A stretch of DNA of 64,000 nucleotides from Acidobacteriaceae bacterium. Lineage in GTDB: Bacteria > Acidobacteriota > Terriglobia > Terriglobales > Acidobacteriaceae. The stretch spans positions 10,506 through 74,505 of the forward strand of contig PKVW01000051.1 of assembly GCA_003131585.1 (NCBI GenBank), given 5' to 3'. Every line of letters starts with the position of its first letter. Within the stretch, counting starts at the first letter, position 1. Both the position numbers and the translations under genes were made by a program. Shown piece after piece: positions 1 to 11,000 of this stretch. Under the pieces are notes generated by a model that did not search any database, was not told where the DNA came from, and worked only from the letters and a program-made list of their open reading frames with translations.

Positions 1-1085
1 TTGCCCACGCCCGGAGGTCCGACAAAGCACAGGATCGAGCCCTTGGGATTCTTCACTAACTGGCGCACGGCGAGGAATTCGAGGATGCGCTCCTTGATTT
101 TCTCCAGGCCGTAATGATCTTCGTTGAGAATCTTTTCGGCGCGCGAGATATTACGGATTTCCTTGGAACGCTTCTTCCACGGTACTGCCAGCAGCCAATC
201 GAGGTAGTTGCGCGAAACCGTGGATTCGGCCGACATGGGCGGCATCGCTTCCAGTTTCTTCAGTTCCTGCAGGGCCTTGTCTTTGACGTCTTTGGGCATG
301 CCGGCGGCTTCGACCTTTTTCTTTAGTTCGTCGAACTCGCTTTTCTCGCCGCGGCCGAGTTCCTTCTGAATGGCCTTGATCTTCTCGTTGAGGTAGTACT
401 CTTTCTGCGCTTTCTCCATCTGCCGCTTTACCCGCGATTGGATGGTGCGGTCCACATTAAGTTTTTCGATTTCGACGTCGAGCACATCGGCGATCCGGTT
501 CAAGCGTTCCGAAGGATCGAAGATTTCCAGCAGCTCCTGTTTCTCCTCGATGGAAAGCTGCAGGTTGGCGGCGATGATGTCGGTGAGCTTGGCCGGATCT
601 TCCATGCGCACCGCCGAGATCATGGTCTCGTAGTTCAGCGCCTGGCAAAGCTTCACATACTGCTCAAACAGCGTGGTCACGCGCTGCATGCCGGCTTCGA
701 TCTGCTGGTTCATCTCGACCGGATAGCGAGCCACCCGCACCGAAGCCTGCATGTAGCCATCCGCGTCGGTGGCCTGGAGAAGCCGGCCGCGCTCAATGCC
801 TTCCACCAGAACCTTAATGTTGCCATCGGGCAGCTTGAGGCTCTGCACGATGTTGACGATGGTGCCGACCTGATAGATTTCGTTGGACTTGGGTTCGTCG
901 ATGGAGGCATCGTGCTGGGTGGCCAGGAAGATTTTCTTGTCCGCGGCCAGCGCCTCTTCCAGGGCGCGCACGCTGGACTCGCGGCCCACCACGAACGGCG
1001 TCATCATGAAAGGAAAGATGACCACGTCCCGGATGGGCATCATGGGCAGCTTCTTGGTCTCGAATTTTTCCTTGGATGTGGTCAC
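1..1085 (-). CDS. lon: Lon protease (ATP-dependent, S16), N-terminal part, cut by window edge
   Basis: ATP-dependent protease that degrades damaged and regulatory proteins in the cytoplasm. Visible are about 361 codons: the N-terminal substrate-binding LAN domain (LPMMPIRDVVIFPFM near residues 12-26), the coiled-coil linker (KRQMEKAQKEYYLNEKIKAIQKEL, quoted here only in part: KAQKEYYLNEKIKAIQ), then the start of the AAA+ domain, ending inside the Walker A motif GPPGVGK at the window edge. The serine-lysine catalytic domain lies outside the window. The start is GTG at 1083-1085, with GGGGAG about five bases upstream in a good Shine-Dalgarno position. It is the last gene of a minus-strand run tig-clpP-clpX-lon, a common order in bacteria, with 112 bases between clpX and lon. 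Identity is secure; only the 3' end is missing. Confidence 0.95.
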   Translation of the reverse strand, partial: MTTSKEKFETKKLPMMPIRDVVIFPFMMTPFVVGRESSVRALEEALAADKKIFLATQHDASIDEPKSNEIYQVGTIVNIVQSLKLPDGNIKVLVEGIERGRLLQATDADGYMQASVRVARYPVEMNQQIEAGMQRVTTLFEQYVKLCQALNYETMISAVRMEDPAKLTDIIAANLQLSIEEKQELLEIFDPSERLNRIADVLDVEIEKLNVDRTIQSRVKRQMEKAQKEYYLNEKIKAIQKELGRGEKSEFDELKKKVEAAGMPKDVKDKALQELKKLEAMPPMSAESTVSRNYLDWLLAVPWKKRSKEIRNISRAEKILNEDHYGLEKIKERILEFLAVRQLVKNPKGSILCFVGPPGVG

Positions 1086-1197
1086 TCAATCTCCCCGGAT
1101 TTCTGCCGAATGATTCGCGCCGAATGATTCCTGCCGAATGACAGTCGCAGTGCGCTTCCACCGCCTATCGGTCCACTACCAGTTTACTCCTCTTTTA

Positions 1198-2475
1198 CTA
1201 CCCGGCCTTCTCCAGCGTGGCCACGGAAGCGCTGCGTTTTTCCACCATCTCCCGCGTGACCTCAAACTCCTTCAATTTCTTCTGGCTGGGCAGGTGGAAC
1301 ATCAGGTCGAGCATAAGCTCTTCCAGAATCATGCGGAGCCCGCGAGCGCCCACTTTGCGGGCCATGGCCTGGCGGGCGATGGCGCGCAGCGCGTCATCGC
1401 TGAACTTCAAGCGCACATTCTCGAACTCGAACAGGCGCTGGTACTGCTTGACGATGGCATTCTTGGGGCGGGTGAGGATCTCGATCAGCGCAAATTCGTC
1501 CAGATCTTCGAGCATGCCGATGACGGGCAGGCGTCCGACGAATTCGGGAATCAGGCCAAACTTGATCAGGTCTTCCGGCTGGATTTCGCTCAGCAGTTCG
1601 AAGTTGCGCTTGCGCGAGGCGGAAATGTCTTCCTTTTCCGCTTCTTCGCCGCTGCGGAAGCCGAGCGACTTTTTCCCGACACGCCTTCCGACGATCTTTT
1701 CCAGGCCCACGAACGCTCCTCCGCAGATGAAGAGGATGTTGGTGGTGTCGACGGGAGTGAATTCCTGATGGGGATGCTTGCGTCCGCCCTGCGGCGGAAC
1801 GTTGGCAATGGTTCCTTCCAGAATCTTCAGCAGGGCCTGCTGCACGCCTTCGCCGGAGACGTCGCGCGTGATGGACGGATTCTCGTCCTTGCGGCCGATC
1901 TTGTCGATCTCATCGATGTAGATGATGCCGGTCTGGGCGCGGCTCACATCGCCCTCGGCCGCCTGCAGCAGTTTGAGGATGATGTTCTCGACATCCTCGC
2001 CCACGTAGCCGGCTTCGGTGAGGGTGGTGGCATCGACGATGGCGAAGGGCACGTCGAGCATGCGGGCCAGGGTCTGCGCCAGCAGCGTCTTGCCGGTGCC
2101 GGTGGGACCGATGAGCATGATGTTCGACTTGCTCAGCTCGATGCCGTCGCCGGTCTTCTGCCGGTTCATGAAGATGCGCTTGTAGTGGTTGTAAACCGCG
2201 ACCGCCAGCTTCTTTTTGGTCTGCTCCTGCCCGATGACATATTCGTCGAGGAAGGTCTTGACCTCCTGCGGCTTGGGCAGTTGATTGGGCGCGGCGGTTT
2301 GGGGAGTGGCCGTGCGGTCGTCTTCCAGGATGGAGTTGCATACCGCCACGCACTCATCGCAAATATAGGCGCGGGGATAGTCGCTGGGCGACGAAATGAG
2401 TTTGGCTACGGCATCCTGCGACTTGTGGCAGAACGAACAGCGCAGAATCTCGTCGGAGCCCGACTTGGTTTTCAC
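1198..2475 (-). CDS. clpX: ClpX, ATP-binding unfoldase subunit of ClpXP
   Basis: AAA+ unfoldase that recognises tagged substrates and feeds them to ClpP. The 425-residue length is normal. The N-terminal zinc-binding domain has four cysteines (C13, C16, C39, C42). The Walker A motif GPTGTGKT is at 124-131, Walker B is in IYIDEIDK, and the ClpP-contact IGF-type loop region and the sensor-2 GARGLR motif ([12 protein letters not shown]) are present. The ATG start has a purine-rich stretch upstream (GAAAAGGAGTAGAG). It lies 48 bases downstream of clpP on the same strand and is probably co-transcribed with it. Nothing unusual was seen. Confidence 0.98.
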   Translation of the reverse strand: MKTKSGSDEILRCSFCHKSQDAVAKLISSPSDYPRAYICDECVAVCNSILEDDRTATPQTAAPNQLPKPQEVKTFLDEYVIGQEQTKKKLAVAVYNHYKRIFMNRQKTGDGIELSKSNIMLIGPTGTGKTLLAQTLARMLDVPFAIVDATTLTEAGYVGEDVENIILKLLQAAEGDVSRAQTGIIYIDEIDKIGRKDENPSITRDVSGEGVQQALLKILEGTIANVPPQGGRKHPHQEFTPVDTTNILFICGGAFVGLEKIVGRRVGKKSLGFRSGEEAEKEDISASRKRNFELLSEIQPEDLIKFGLIPEFVGRLPVIGMLEDLDEFALIEILTRPKNAIVKQYQRLFEFENVRLKFSDDALRAIARQAMARKVGARGLRMILEELMLDLMFHLPSQKKLKEFEVTREMVEKRSASVATLEKAG

Positions 2476-2523
2476 TCGGCTCTACTCCTTTTCTACTCGA
2501 TACTATTCAAGCGCGAAGGCAGA

Positions 2524-3141
2524 TCATACCGCTTTTCCGGTCTTGTAGATGATATCGTCTATGATTCCATACTCCTTCGCCTGCTGCGCATTCATGATGA
2601 AATCGCGCTCTACGTCCTTTTCCACCTTGTCGAGCTTCTGTCCGGTGTGCTTGGAGAGCAACTGATTGGTAATCTCCCGCATGCGCAGGATTTCGCGCGC
2701 GTGGATGTCAATGTCGGTCGCTTGACCCGACAATCCTCCCATCGAGGGCTGATGGATGAGGATGCGCGAATTGGGCAATGCCAGCCGCTTCTTGGGCTCC
2801 CCGGCCGCCAACAGCAATGCCGCCATCGAGGCCGCCTGGCCCACGCACAGCGTCATGACATCGTTCTTCACGTACTGCATGGTGTCGTAGATGGCCATGC
2901 CGGCCGTGATCGAGCCGCCCGGAGAGTTGACGTAAAGCTGAATGTCTTTCTCGGGATCTTCCTGCGCCAGAAACAGCATCTGGGCAATCACCAGATTGGC
3001 GATGTTGTCGTCAATCGGCGTGCCGATGAAAATAATGTTATCGCGGAGCAGCCGGGAATAAATATCGTAGGCGCGTTCGCCCCGCCCGGTCTGCTCAATG
3101 ACCATCGGTACCAGCATCATTTGCGGATCGTTTTGCTTCAT
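2524..3141 (-). CDS. clpP: ClpP, proteolytic subunit of Clp protease
   Basis: Serine protease that forms the double-heptamer chamber used by ClpX. The 205-residue length is typical. The catalytic triad can be placed: S105 in [15 protein letters not shown]130 in [11 protein letters not shown], and D180 in DVERD; the spacing matches E. coli S97/H122/D171. The NSPGGS substrate-binding strand is at 72-77. The protein begins [18 protein letters not shown], so it has a short propeptide-like N-terminus. It sits between tig and clpX on the minus strand, which supports one proteostasis operon. Confidence 0.98.
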   Translation of the reverse strand: MKQNDPQMMLVPMVIEQTGRGERAYDIYSRLLRDNIIFIGTPIDDNIANLVIAQMLFLAQEDPEKDIQLYVNSPGGSITAGMAIYDTMQYVKNDVMTLCVGQAASMAALLLAAGEPKKRLALPNSRILIHQPSMGGLSGQATDIDIHAREILRMREITNQLLSKHTGQKLDKVEKDVERDFIMNAQQAKEYGIIDDIIYKTGKAV

Positions 3142-3243
3142 TGTCTACCGGACCTGTCACCGGACCTGCCACACTCCGCCCCGTAGTAACGTTTTTCGTT
3201 TCTCGGGGAGGGTTGAAAGTGGTCCGCGGCTTTATCTAAATAA

Positions 3244-4620
3244 CTACGCGGACTGGTGATACAGAAAGTCGAGGGTCTTCTCGCTGCGGATTCTAATTCG
3301 GATTCTATCGAGGCCCCCATCCTCTGTCAAACGCGCCCGCACCGCTTCGGACGTCTGTTTCGACTGTCGAGCCAGAGCTTCCACCTCCCGGTTCACTTCC
3401 TCGCCGCTGACCTCGATTTTCTCCAGGTCCGCGATGCGCTCCAGCAGCAGGGAAGACTTCACATCGTGTACCGCCTGTTCCCGTTGGCCGGCCCGAAGGC
3501 GGGGCAGATCCATCTTCTTCAGGTCTTCCATCTTCATGCCTTGCGCTGCCAGAGCTCGTAGGCCGCGCTCCAGGCGCAGATCAATCTGCCGGTCCACTAA
3601 AGACTCCGGCACTTCGAAATCGTTGCGCTTCACCAGTTCGGCCACCAGCTTGTCTTTCGCCGCATGTTCCGCCGTATGCCGCTTTTCGGCATCCATGTTC
3701 TCGCGAATCTGTTTGCGAACCTGGTCCAGGCTGGTGAACTCGCCCAACTCCTTGGCGAAGTCATCGTTGAGCTCGGGCAGGCTTTTTTGCTTGATGCCAT
3801 TCACCTTCACCGTGTAGACAAAAGTCTTGCCCGCCAGCCGCTTGTCGGAAATGTCTTCGGCATAGCTCACGTCGAAAGTACGCTCGTCGCCAGCGGAAGC
3901 GCCGGTGAGGTGCTCGGTAAACTCCGGCACGGTGTTCTTGCCGCCAATCTCGATCAGCACGTCGTCCATGTGTACGGGATTGGCCTTGGCGTCCGCGACA
4001 TCCTTGCCGTCTTTGGGCTTTCCATCCATCGACGCCTGGGCAAAGTCGCCCTCGGCGAGGGTACGTCCTTCCACGGTGGTGTAGGTGGCGTGCTGCTCAC
4101 GCAGGCTGGTAAGCGCCTGCCCGACTTCCTCGTCGGTGACGGCAATCTCCGGCTTGTCGGCGCGCAGATCTTTGTAGCCTTCCACCTGAATCTCAGGCAG
4201 CACTTCAAAACTGGCCTTGAAGCGCAACGGCTCTCCGGCTTCCATCTGCAGATCGGTGACGCGGGGCTGCGAAATCGGAATCAGACCTTGTTTCTCAGCT
4301 TCCTTGCGGAAGTATTTTGGGACCAGAGCCTCGACCACATCGTTCTTGAGCCCATCCCCAAAACGCTGCCGGATGATGGAAGCCGGCACATGCCCCGCCC
4401 GAAACCCCGGCAGCCGCGCACTCTTCTGATAGCGCTGAATCTGCAACTCGGTTTCGCGGGTAACTTCGGCGGCTGGGATCTCGACGGAGATCTCCCGCTT
4501 AATGTCTTTCTTAGTCGCTTCCGTCTTCGTCGCGTCGATCTTCTTCGTCGCGTCGGTTTTCGTCCCGTCGATCTTCGTTGCCTCGACCTTGGCCGCGTCG
4601 CTAGTCTCTGTGGGGCTCAC
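3244..4620 (-). CDS. tig: Trigger factor (ribosome-associated chaperone and PPIase) with Lys/Thr-rich N-terminal extension
   Basis: Chaperone that binds nascent chains at the ribosome exit. The ribosome-binding domain begins at KREISVEIPAAEV; the PxFRxGxxP-type signature appears as PGFRAGHVP, followed by an FKBP-like PPIase region and a helical C-terminal domain. Unusually, about 40 residues rich in ATKxDxTK repeats precede the normal N-terminus. An in-frame ATG at 4684-4686 would add 22 more residues, but no Shine-Dalgarno lies before it. I prefer GTG at 4618-4620, preceded by AAAGGCGGA, because the duplicated copy near 7838 keeps exactly this reading frame after the GTG while the upstream part has drifted out of frame. 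It is the first gene of the tig-clpP-clpX-lon run. Confidence 0.93.
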   Translation of the reverse strand: MSPTETSDAAKVEATKIDGTKTDATKKIDATKTEATKKDIKREISVEIPAAEVTRETELQIQRYQKSARLPGFRAGHVPASIIRQRFGDGLKNDVVEALVPKYFRKEAEKQGLIPISQPRVTDLQMEAGEPLRFKASFEVLPEIQVEGYKDLRADKPEIAVTDEEVGQALTSLREQHATYTTVEGRTLAEGDFAQASMDGKPKDGKDVADAKANPVHMDDVLIEIGGKNTVPEFTEHLTGASAGDERTFDVSYAEDISDKRLAGKTFVYTVKVNGIKQKSLPELNDDFAKELGEFTSLDQVRKQIRENMDAEKRHTAEHAAKDKLVAELVKRNDFEVPESLVDRQIDLRLERGLRALAAQGMKMEDLKKMDLPRLRAGQREQAVHDVKSSLLLERIADLEKIEVSGEEVNREVEALARQSKQTSEAVRARLTEDGGLDRIRIRIRSEKTLDFLYHQSA

Positions 4621-4741
4621 ATTCCGCCTTTCACTCGCCGCCGAATCCCGAGGCTCCGTGGAGCAAACGGACCCGCCCGAATTCATACGGCGTTAACTTG
4701 AGTGTAAAGACAGAAGGAGAGCAGCGTCAAACGGCGGGGGG
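4573..4741. repeat. Direct repeat copy A (tig 5' region), flanks the kinase gene
   Basis: About 165 bases covering the tig translation start and leader are repeated in the same orientation at 7791-7955. Long identical blocks include CTCTGTGGGGCTCACATTCC and TTGAGTGTAAAGACAG; small indels and substitutions separate the copies. The 2.9 kb kinase gene lies between them. Confidence 0.9.
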
Positions 4742-4835
4742 ATCCAGATTCAGTCACTACCCAGAGCCGCCATTCGTTGACTGGCCGCTGCCGCGCCCGT
4801 AAGATGAAGCGACCCGAAAGCCTGGCTTTTGCAGA

Positions 4836-7718
4836 ATGATTGACCAGACCATCTCGCACTACCGCATTGTCGAGAAGCTTGGTGGCGGCGGGATGGGTGT
4901 GGTCTACAAGGCCGAGGACACCTCGCTCGGCCGATCTGTGGCGCTCAAATTCCTGCCCGAGGAAACCTCGCGAGACCCGCAAGCACTGGAACGCTTTCGC
5001 CGGGAGGCGCGCGCGGCGTCCGCGCTCAATCATCCCAATATTTGCACCATCTACGAAATCGGCAAACACGTTGAGCAATCTTTTATTGCCATGGAGTTTC
5101 TGGAGGGTGTGACGCTGAAGCATCTCATTGCGGGAAAGCCGATGGATCACGAAACGGTGCTCTCGCTGGCCATTGAGATTGCCGACGGGTTGGACGCCGC
5201 CCATGCCCAGGGGATCGTCCACCGCGACATCAAGCCAGCCAACATCTTTGTCACTAAGCGGGGGCACGCCAAGATACTTGACTTCGGGTTGGCCAAAGTC
5301 ACCCCCGCAGCCGGTTCCTCCAGCCAGATGGCTGCGGCCAACACCCAGACAGCGGTTGACGAACACCTCACCAGCCCGGGTATGGCTGTGGGCACGGTCG
5401 CCTATATGTCTCCCGAACAGGTGCGGGCCAAGGAGTTGGACGCGCGCACGGATTTATTCTCCTTCGGCGCGGTGCTGTATGAAATGGCGACCGGGGCCTT
5501 GCCGTTTCGGGGAGAAAGTTCGGGAGTCATCTTTAGCGCGATTCTGGAACGAGAACCAGTTCCTCCGGTGCGCATCAACCCTGACCTGCCGGCGGAATTG
5601 CAGCGGATCATCGGCGGAGCGCTGGAGAAGGATTGCAATCTTCGCTATCAGAGCGCGGCGGAGATGCGGGCGGAACTGCAACGGCTGAAACGAGACACCG
5701 ATTCGCGCAGGTCGGCGGCTGTGGTCGAGATGTCGGTCTCCGTTTCTGGCTCACGCTCTGGCTCACACGCACGACCGGGGCCAGCTCGCCGCTCCTCGGT
5801 GTGGAAAGTTGCGGCGCCGATCCTGGTTGTGGCTGCCGTGTTTGTCGGCGGACTTTATTACCATTTCCGCCCGTCCCCCAGGCTCACCGACAAAGACACG
5901 GTGGTGCTCGCCGACTTCACCAATACCACTGCCGATCCCGTCTTTGATGGCACCTTGCGGCAAGCACTTTCGGCGCAACTGGAGCAGTCGCCGTTTCTCA
6001 ACCTGCTTTCCGACGAGCGCATCGCGCAGACACTTTCGCTCATGGCCCAGCCCAAAGAAGCGCGGCTGACGCATGAGTTGGCTCGCGACGTCTGCCAGCG
6101 CACGGCGAGCGCGGCGGTGCTGAATGGCTCGATCGCACAGGTTGGCACACAGTATCTTCTGACCGTGAAGGCGGTTAACTGCTCGAACGCAGATTTGCTG
6201 GCCAGCACCACAGCCCAGGCCCGCGACAAGAACCATGTTCTCGATGCCGTAGGAGAGATGGCTGCGAAACTGCGCAGCAAACTGGGAGAATCGCTGGCCT
6301 CGGTGCAAAAGTATGACGCGCCGGCGGAGAACGTGACCACACCATCGTTGGAGGCGCTGCAAGCCTACGGCCTGGGCTATCAGGCGCAAGTCCTGCGAAA
6401 CGATTACGCGGCAGCCATCCCGTTATTCCAGCGGGCCATCAGCCTCGATCCGAATTTCGCCATGGCTTATGCGCGGCTGGGAGCAAACTATTTCAACCTG
6501 AATGAGACGGTCCGCGCTTCCGATAATATCCGTAAAGCGTTTGAACTGCGTGAGCGGGTGAGCGAACGGGAGAAGTTCTACATTGTTTCGCATTACGGGC
6601 ATTTCGTCACGGGAAACTTGGAGGACGCCCGCAAGTCCTATGAATTGTGGGCGCAGACCTACCCGCGCGATCACGTTCCCTCCAACAATCTGGCCGTGAT
6701 CTACAACAATCTGGGCGACTACGCCAGGGGCCTGGCCAAGGCTCAACAAACCCTGAAAATGAATCCCGGAAGTGGCATCAGCTACAGCAACCTGGTCAGC
6801 GCTTACGTGAGCCTCAATCGCTTGGACGAAGCCCGGGCCACGGCGGAGGAGGCAAAAGCTCGCAATCTTGATTCACCCTTGAATCACGCCACCCTTTACA
6901 TGGTGGATTTCCTGCAGCATGACGCAGCCGGCATGGAGCAGGAGGCGGCTCGGTTGATGGGCAAGCCGGGATATGAAGACATCATGCTCTATTACCAATC
7001 GGAAACCGCCGCCTGTGCCGGTCAGTTTGCCAAGGCGCAGGAACTGTCGCGGCGTGCCGCCGAGTCCGCCCAGCGTGCCGATGAAAAAGAGACGGCTGCC
7101 GGCTACCAGGCGGAAGCTTCGCTGCGCGCGGCGCTGGTGGGTGACATGGCTTTTGCGAAACAACGAGCGCAAGCCGCGCTCGCGCTTTCGGATGGAGGCG
7201 ACGTCAAGGCGATGTCGGCCATTGCGCTGGGACTGGCCGGCGATTCCGCCTCGGCCATGCGTGTGGCCGACGATTTGAACAAACGCCTGCCGGAAGACAC
7301 CATTGTCCAGTTCGATTACTTGCCGATGATCCGCGCCGCCGTTGCCCTTCATAATGGCGATGCGGAGAGAGCGACAGCGGCGCTGGCGCCGGCTGCGCCC
7401 TACGAACTAGGCGCTGCGTCTCAGAACCTGAATTTTCTTCTCTACCCGGTCTACTTGCGCGGCGAGGCGAATCTAGCTGCGAAACAGGGTACGGCTGCTG
7501 CCGCCGAGTTCCGCAAGATTCTCGACCACTCCGGCGTCGTCCTGAATGAACCGATCGGTGCGCTGGCCCAGTTGGGACTGGGTAGGGCGTACGCTCTGGC
7601 GGGAGACTCGGGCAAAGCCAGGACCGCGTATCAGGACTTCCTCGCGCTTTGGAAAAACGCCGACCCCGATGTTCCTATCCTGAAGCAAGCGAAGGCGGAG
7701 TACGCGAAGCTGCGGTAG
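4836..7718 (+). CDS. Transmembrane Ser/Thr protein kinase with TPR C-terminal domain
   Basis: PknB-type kinase, probably anchored in the inner membrane. The kinase domain occupies about residues 10-275: glycine loop GGGGMG at 16-21, lysine K38 in ALKFL, catalytic HRDIKPAN (D131), DFGLAK at 149-154, and MSPEQ in place of APE. One membrane segment follows at about 324-342 ([16 protein letters not shown]). The roughly 600-residue exterior part begins with a domain of the form [20 protein letters not shown], common in acidobacterial kinases, followed by several TPR units. The ATG start has no clear Shine-Dalgarno. The gene stands alone on the plus strand between two copies of the tig leader, which suggests it arrived by insertion or with a segmental duplication. 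Its substrate is unknown. Confidence 0.93.
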   Translation: MIDQTISHYRIVEKLGGGGMGVVYKAEDTSLGRSVALKFLPEETSRDPQALERFRREARAASALNHPNICTIYEIGKHVEQSFIAMEFLEGVTLKHLIAGKPMDHETVLSLAIEIADGLDAAHAQGIVHRDIKPANIFVTKRGHAKILDFGLAKVTPAAGSSSQMAAANTQTAVDEHLTSPGMAVGTVAYMSPEQVRAKELDARTDLFSFGAVLYEMATGALPFRGESSGVIFSAILEREPVPPVRINPDLPAELQRIIGGALEKDCNLRYQSAAEMRAELQRLKRDTDSRRSAAVVEMSVSVSGSRSGSHARPGPARRSSVWKVAAPILVVAAVFVGGLYYHFRPSPRLTDKDTVVLADFTNTTADPVFDGTLRQALSAQLEQSPFLNLLSDERIAQTLSLMAQPKEARLTHELARDVCQRTASAAVLNGSIAQVGTQYLLTVKAVNCSNADLLASTTAQARDKNHVLDAVGEMAAKLRSKLGESLASVQKYDAPAENVTTPSLEALQAYGLGYQAQVLRNDYAAAIPLFQRAISLDPNFAMAYARLGANYFNLNETVRASDNIRKAFELRERVSEREKFYIVSHYGHFVTGNLEDARKSYELWAQTYPRDHVPSNNLAVIYNNLGDYARGLAKAQQTLKMNPGSGISYSNLVSAYVSLNRLDEARATAEEAKARNLDSPLNHATLYMVDFLQHDAAGMEQEAARLMGKPGYEDIMLYYQSETAACAGQFAKAQELSRRAAESAQRADEKETAAGYQAEASLRAALVGDMAFAKQRAQAALALSDGGDVKAMSAIALGLAGDSASAMRVADDLNKRLPEDTIVQFDYLPMIRAAVALHNGDAERATAALAPAAPYELGAASQNLNFLLYPVYLRGEANLAAKQGTAAAAEFRKILDHSGVVLNEPIGALAQLGLGRAYALAGDSGKARTAYQDFLALWKNADPDVPILKQAKAEYAKLR

Positions 7719-7742
7719 CGAGAAACGGTCCTGCCTGCTGGT

Positions 7743-7838
7743 TCACTGTTTAGCGATAGTTGCGGTAATCAGTGCGATTAGGCCGTCGTTCTTGGTTGCC
7801 TCGTTCTTGGCCGCGTCGCCAGTCTCTGTGGGGCTCAC
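7743..7838 (-). pseudogene. Duplicated tig leader fragment with 31-codon open frame
   Basis: Within repeat copy B the tig GTG start and its following codons are preserved: the frame reads MSPTETGDAAKNEATKNDG, against MSPTETSDAAKVEATKIDG in tig, and then diverges and stops after 31 codons. Two of the five codon differences in the aligned part are synonymous. The AAAGGCGGA sequence before the GTG is also kept. It may be a dead remnant of the trigger factor gene or a short translated leader peptide; I consider a remnant more likely. Confidence 0.6.
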
Positions 7839-7955
7839 ATTCCGCCTTTCACGACCGCTGCATTCGGAGGCTCCGTCAGCAAAGGGAACCACCCCAAATT
7901 CATACGGCGTTCACTTGAGTGTAAAGACAGTAAGGAGAGCAGCGTCAAACGGGGG
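7791..7955. repeat. Direct repeat copy B (tig 5' region)
   Basis: Second copy of the tig 5' region, about 3.2 kb from copy A, downstream of the kinase gene. The position that corresponds to the alternative tig ATG (CAT at 7901-7903) is present but its frame closes after 22 codons because of indels. Confidence 0.9.
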
Positions 7956-8027
7956 AGAGAGGTTACCACAGAGGCCGCGCGGGGAGAAGGCGGATATCCC
8001 TTCTGCGTGGCCGATCCCGGTTAGCTC

Positions 8028-11000
8028 CTAATTTGCGCCCGCAGCCACCGACAGCGGATAAAACACGAAACTGCAGCCAGTATAAGAGGAGCAGGAAATA
8101 ATCCCTTTTCTGAGCAGATGCGCCGTCGATTTTGGCGGCAACGGCTCTTCGAACTGGGCTTTCTTCAGGCTCTCTGTCGCATCATGAAGCAGCGCAGACC
8201 CCCGCAGGAAATTCGCTTTTTCGATCTTTCCGCTGGCCCCGAGCAGGACGTAGAAGTCCGCACTCGCAGTTTCCTTAGTGAGCCTAGGAAGTTTCAAGCT
8301 CCGCATCTGGCTCAGTTCTTCCCCAGCGCCCATTCGATTCTTGGGAAGATGAATGTTGGCCAGGTTGCGCATGCGCGCGGGTGTCTCATCCAACCGTGGA
8401 TTCGCTTCCAGCGCAAGGTTATATATGTGAAGCGCTGCCGGCAGCTTTTGCTCTTTTTCGTATACCTGGCCAAGGTGGTCGCCCACTGTCCCATCCTGCG
8501 AGAGCTGCCAAGCCGAGTTCAGATAACTCTCTGCCTGCGCCAGATCGCCCATCTTGAAGTAGATCCAGCCGAGTGTGTCCCAGTACGCGCTGATCATCAA
8601 CGGAAGCTCTAGATCCGCCTTCTGTATGTTCTCAAGATCCACTTTTTGGGATTTCTCTTCCACTTCTTTCACGGACCGCTGCGAGTATGCAAGAGCGTCG
8701 GGGATGTTCGTGTCTGCCTCCGCCATCTCATAAGCCACATCGTTGAGCATCTCAGCCCCGGAGTCGATTTGCAGGGCTTTGCGCACGGCGTCAAGCCCTT
8801 GATCTGCGTTGTGGGAACGCAGGCGGACCATCCCCAGCCTCAACTGCGCGTACGCGTCAGAAGGGTTCGCCTTGGCTGCCGACTCAAAAAGTAACGCCGC
8901 CTCCGGGTAACGCTTCTGCGCCATGTAAAGGCCGCCGAGGTTTAGCGTGAGGTCGGGATCGTCGGGAGCGATGCTTTGCAATTTCTGCCAGGTGGCAATC
9001 GCATCGTCCCGCTTGGCGATGCCCATGTACACGAAGGCCAGGATCTTGTAGGGAACAACCTGCCTCGGGTCGGCTTCGGCAGCTTTCCGAAAAGCATTGA
9101 GAGATGAACTTTGATCTCTGGCTCCAGCATACGTCGCACCCAACTCAATCCAAGCGCGGGAGAAAGTCGGGTCAAGCGAAACCGCATGCTCCAGAGCTGT
9201 GGTCGCAGACGTGAAATCCTTCGCCTGCATCGACTTCCGGGCGGCTTGTTCTGCCTGCAGTGCTTCCGAATTAGAACTCCCCGGAAGTTGAGCGATGCTC
9301 TGGCGTAGCAGCTCTCCCACGCGGCCAGTTGCCTGTGCGCGCATGGCAGCAGGGCTGCTTGCAGCAACATCCGCAGCTACGTGTAGAAAAGTGTAAGTGT
9401 TGTAGTCGTCTGAAATTGCTTTCTGGAACGCTTTGTAATTCGTCAACTGCTCAGGCGTGACCGCGTTCGCTTTGAGCATCAGTTGCCGCCTGGTTATTAG
9501 CGCACCCTCGCGCACTTCCGAACTTCCCTGGAACTCCGCAAAACTCTCCTTTAAGTCTACTGGAGCTGGCGGTGTGGCGGACCATCCCTTGGGGAACTCG
9601 ATTCGCGACTCGTATTGCAACTCGCCCACATAGCCGAGCCAGAGGGGCGTCTTCCGCTTCAAGTCTTCGTCCTTCACCTCCGGAATGCCGAAGGGTGGAA
9701 GCGGAATTATGAATCGGTGCTTGTCGCCTCCGTCGAAATCTTTCAGGGTGTAGTCGTACGTTTGGGTAAAAGGTTCTTCCGTATTCTCTGGCGGGCTGGC
9801 TCGGACGTTGCTGACGGTTCCACCCAGACGCGCTCCGTAAGACATCTGCTGGCCCAGATCTTTCCACTGCGACTCCGGCCATCGGCGAAAGGCGTACCGA
9901 AAATAGAGTTCATTGTCGCCGCGATAAACCGCCTCCACATGGGCGTGCAGCGTGCCATCGGCGTCGAGCTTCGCGGTAATCGTGTCAGTTTGTTTATCGG
10001 CGAACGGAGAATTGGCTGGCGTGGTCTGGAACCCAACCTTGTCCGGCGTGATGACTAGCGCGGGTTTCCCGCGGAGCGGATAAACCAGATACCCGATTGC
10101 CGTCACTTCTGGCGTTGTATCCATCCAGGACAGTGTGCTTCCTTTAGCTATCACGCTGATGACGTGGTCGAACTGTCCGGGCGAAGGTACGTCGGCATCC
10201 ACTGCCACCCGGGTGCTGATCAAAGCCGGGTAAGCTCGGATTCCGACGGCGCTTAGCAATGCTGCCAGTAGTGTGTGCTTGTCTTTGCAGTCGCCATATT
10301 GGTTTCCGAGAATTTCCGCTGCGGCATGGGGTTGGTAGCGTCCGATGCCAAAGGAAATCGCCACATAGCGGTAGCGCAGGCTCACGTAGTTGTAAATGGC
10401 GCGTACTTTCGCATCGTCACCCGAAAGGCCTTTGGTCAGTTCCTCCGCCTTGGCGTTTACCTCCGGAGACGGCTGGATCTTTTCTTGCTGTAGACCTTCG
10501 TACCATCGGCCCACTTCCTCCCAGCTGCGAAAACTGCTGATCAGCACATCCGGCGGCGAGAGCAATCCGCGGATCGCGTCGTAACTCTGGGCCTTTTTTT
10601 GCTCCTCCGCGCTCACGCTTTCGAGATTCGATGTTTTCCACAAGTAAATGCGGCGGCCTTCCTCCTCTCGCGTAGTCGGCTGGACAGTCTGACTCTTAAC
10701 TTTCACCTCGCGTTCATGCGGAACACTGATCTCCAGCTGCTCGTCGAGAACAACTAGGTTTTTCGTAAACTGATAGCTGGTCCAGAATTGTCCCGCGGCG
10801 AGCGGTTTCTCTAGCAGCCACCGGACGGAGTATTCCAGCGTGTCGCCGGGTTCGAGTCCCTTAACCGCGACATGCTTTTCGCGCAAGTCACTGTACAAGG
10901 GAGCGTCACGATAGATTTCCGAAGTCACGTCCTGGATTGAGTCCAGAGGGGTTGTGACTACCGACCCGTTCGGTTTGGTGACCCGGACATCTTGTACTTC

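Noticed and set aside
1138-3186. Long plus-strand frame of 682 codons over clpX and clpP
   Set aside because: Antisense to two certain genes and kept open by their GC-rich codon third positions; no recognisable domain.
3664-4701. Plus-strand frame of 345 codons over tig
   Set aside because: Antisense shadow of trigger factor; no domain.
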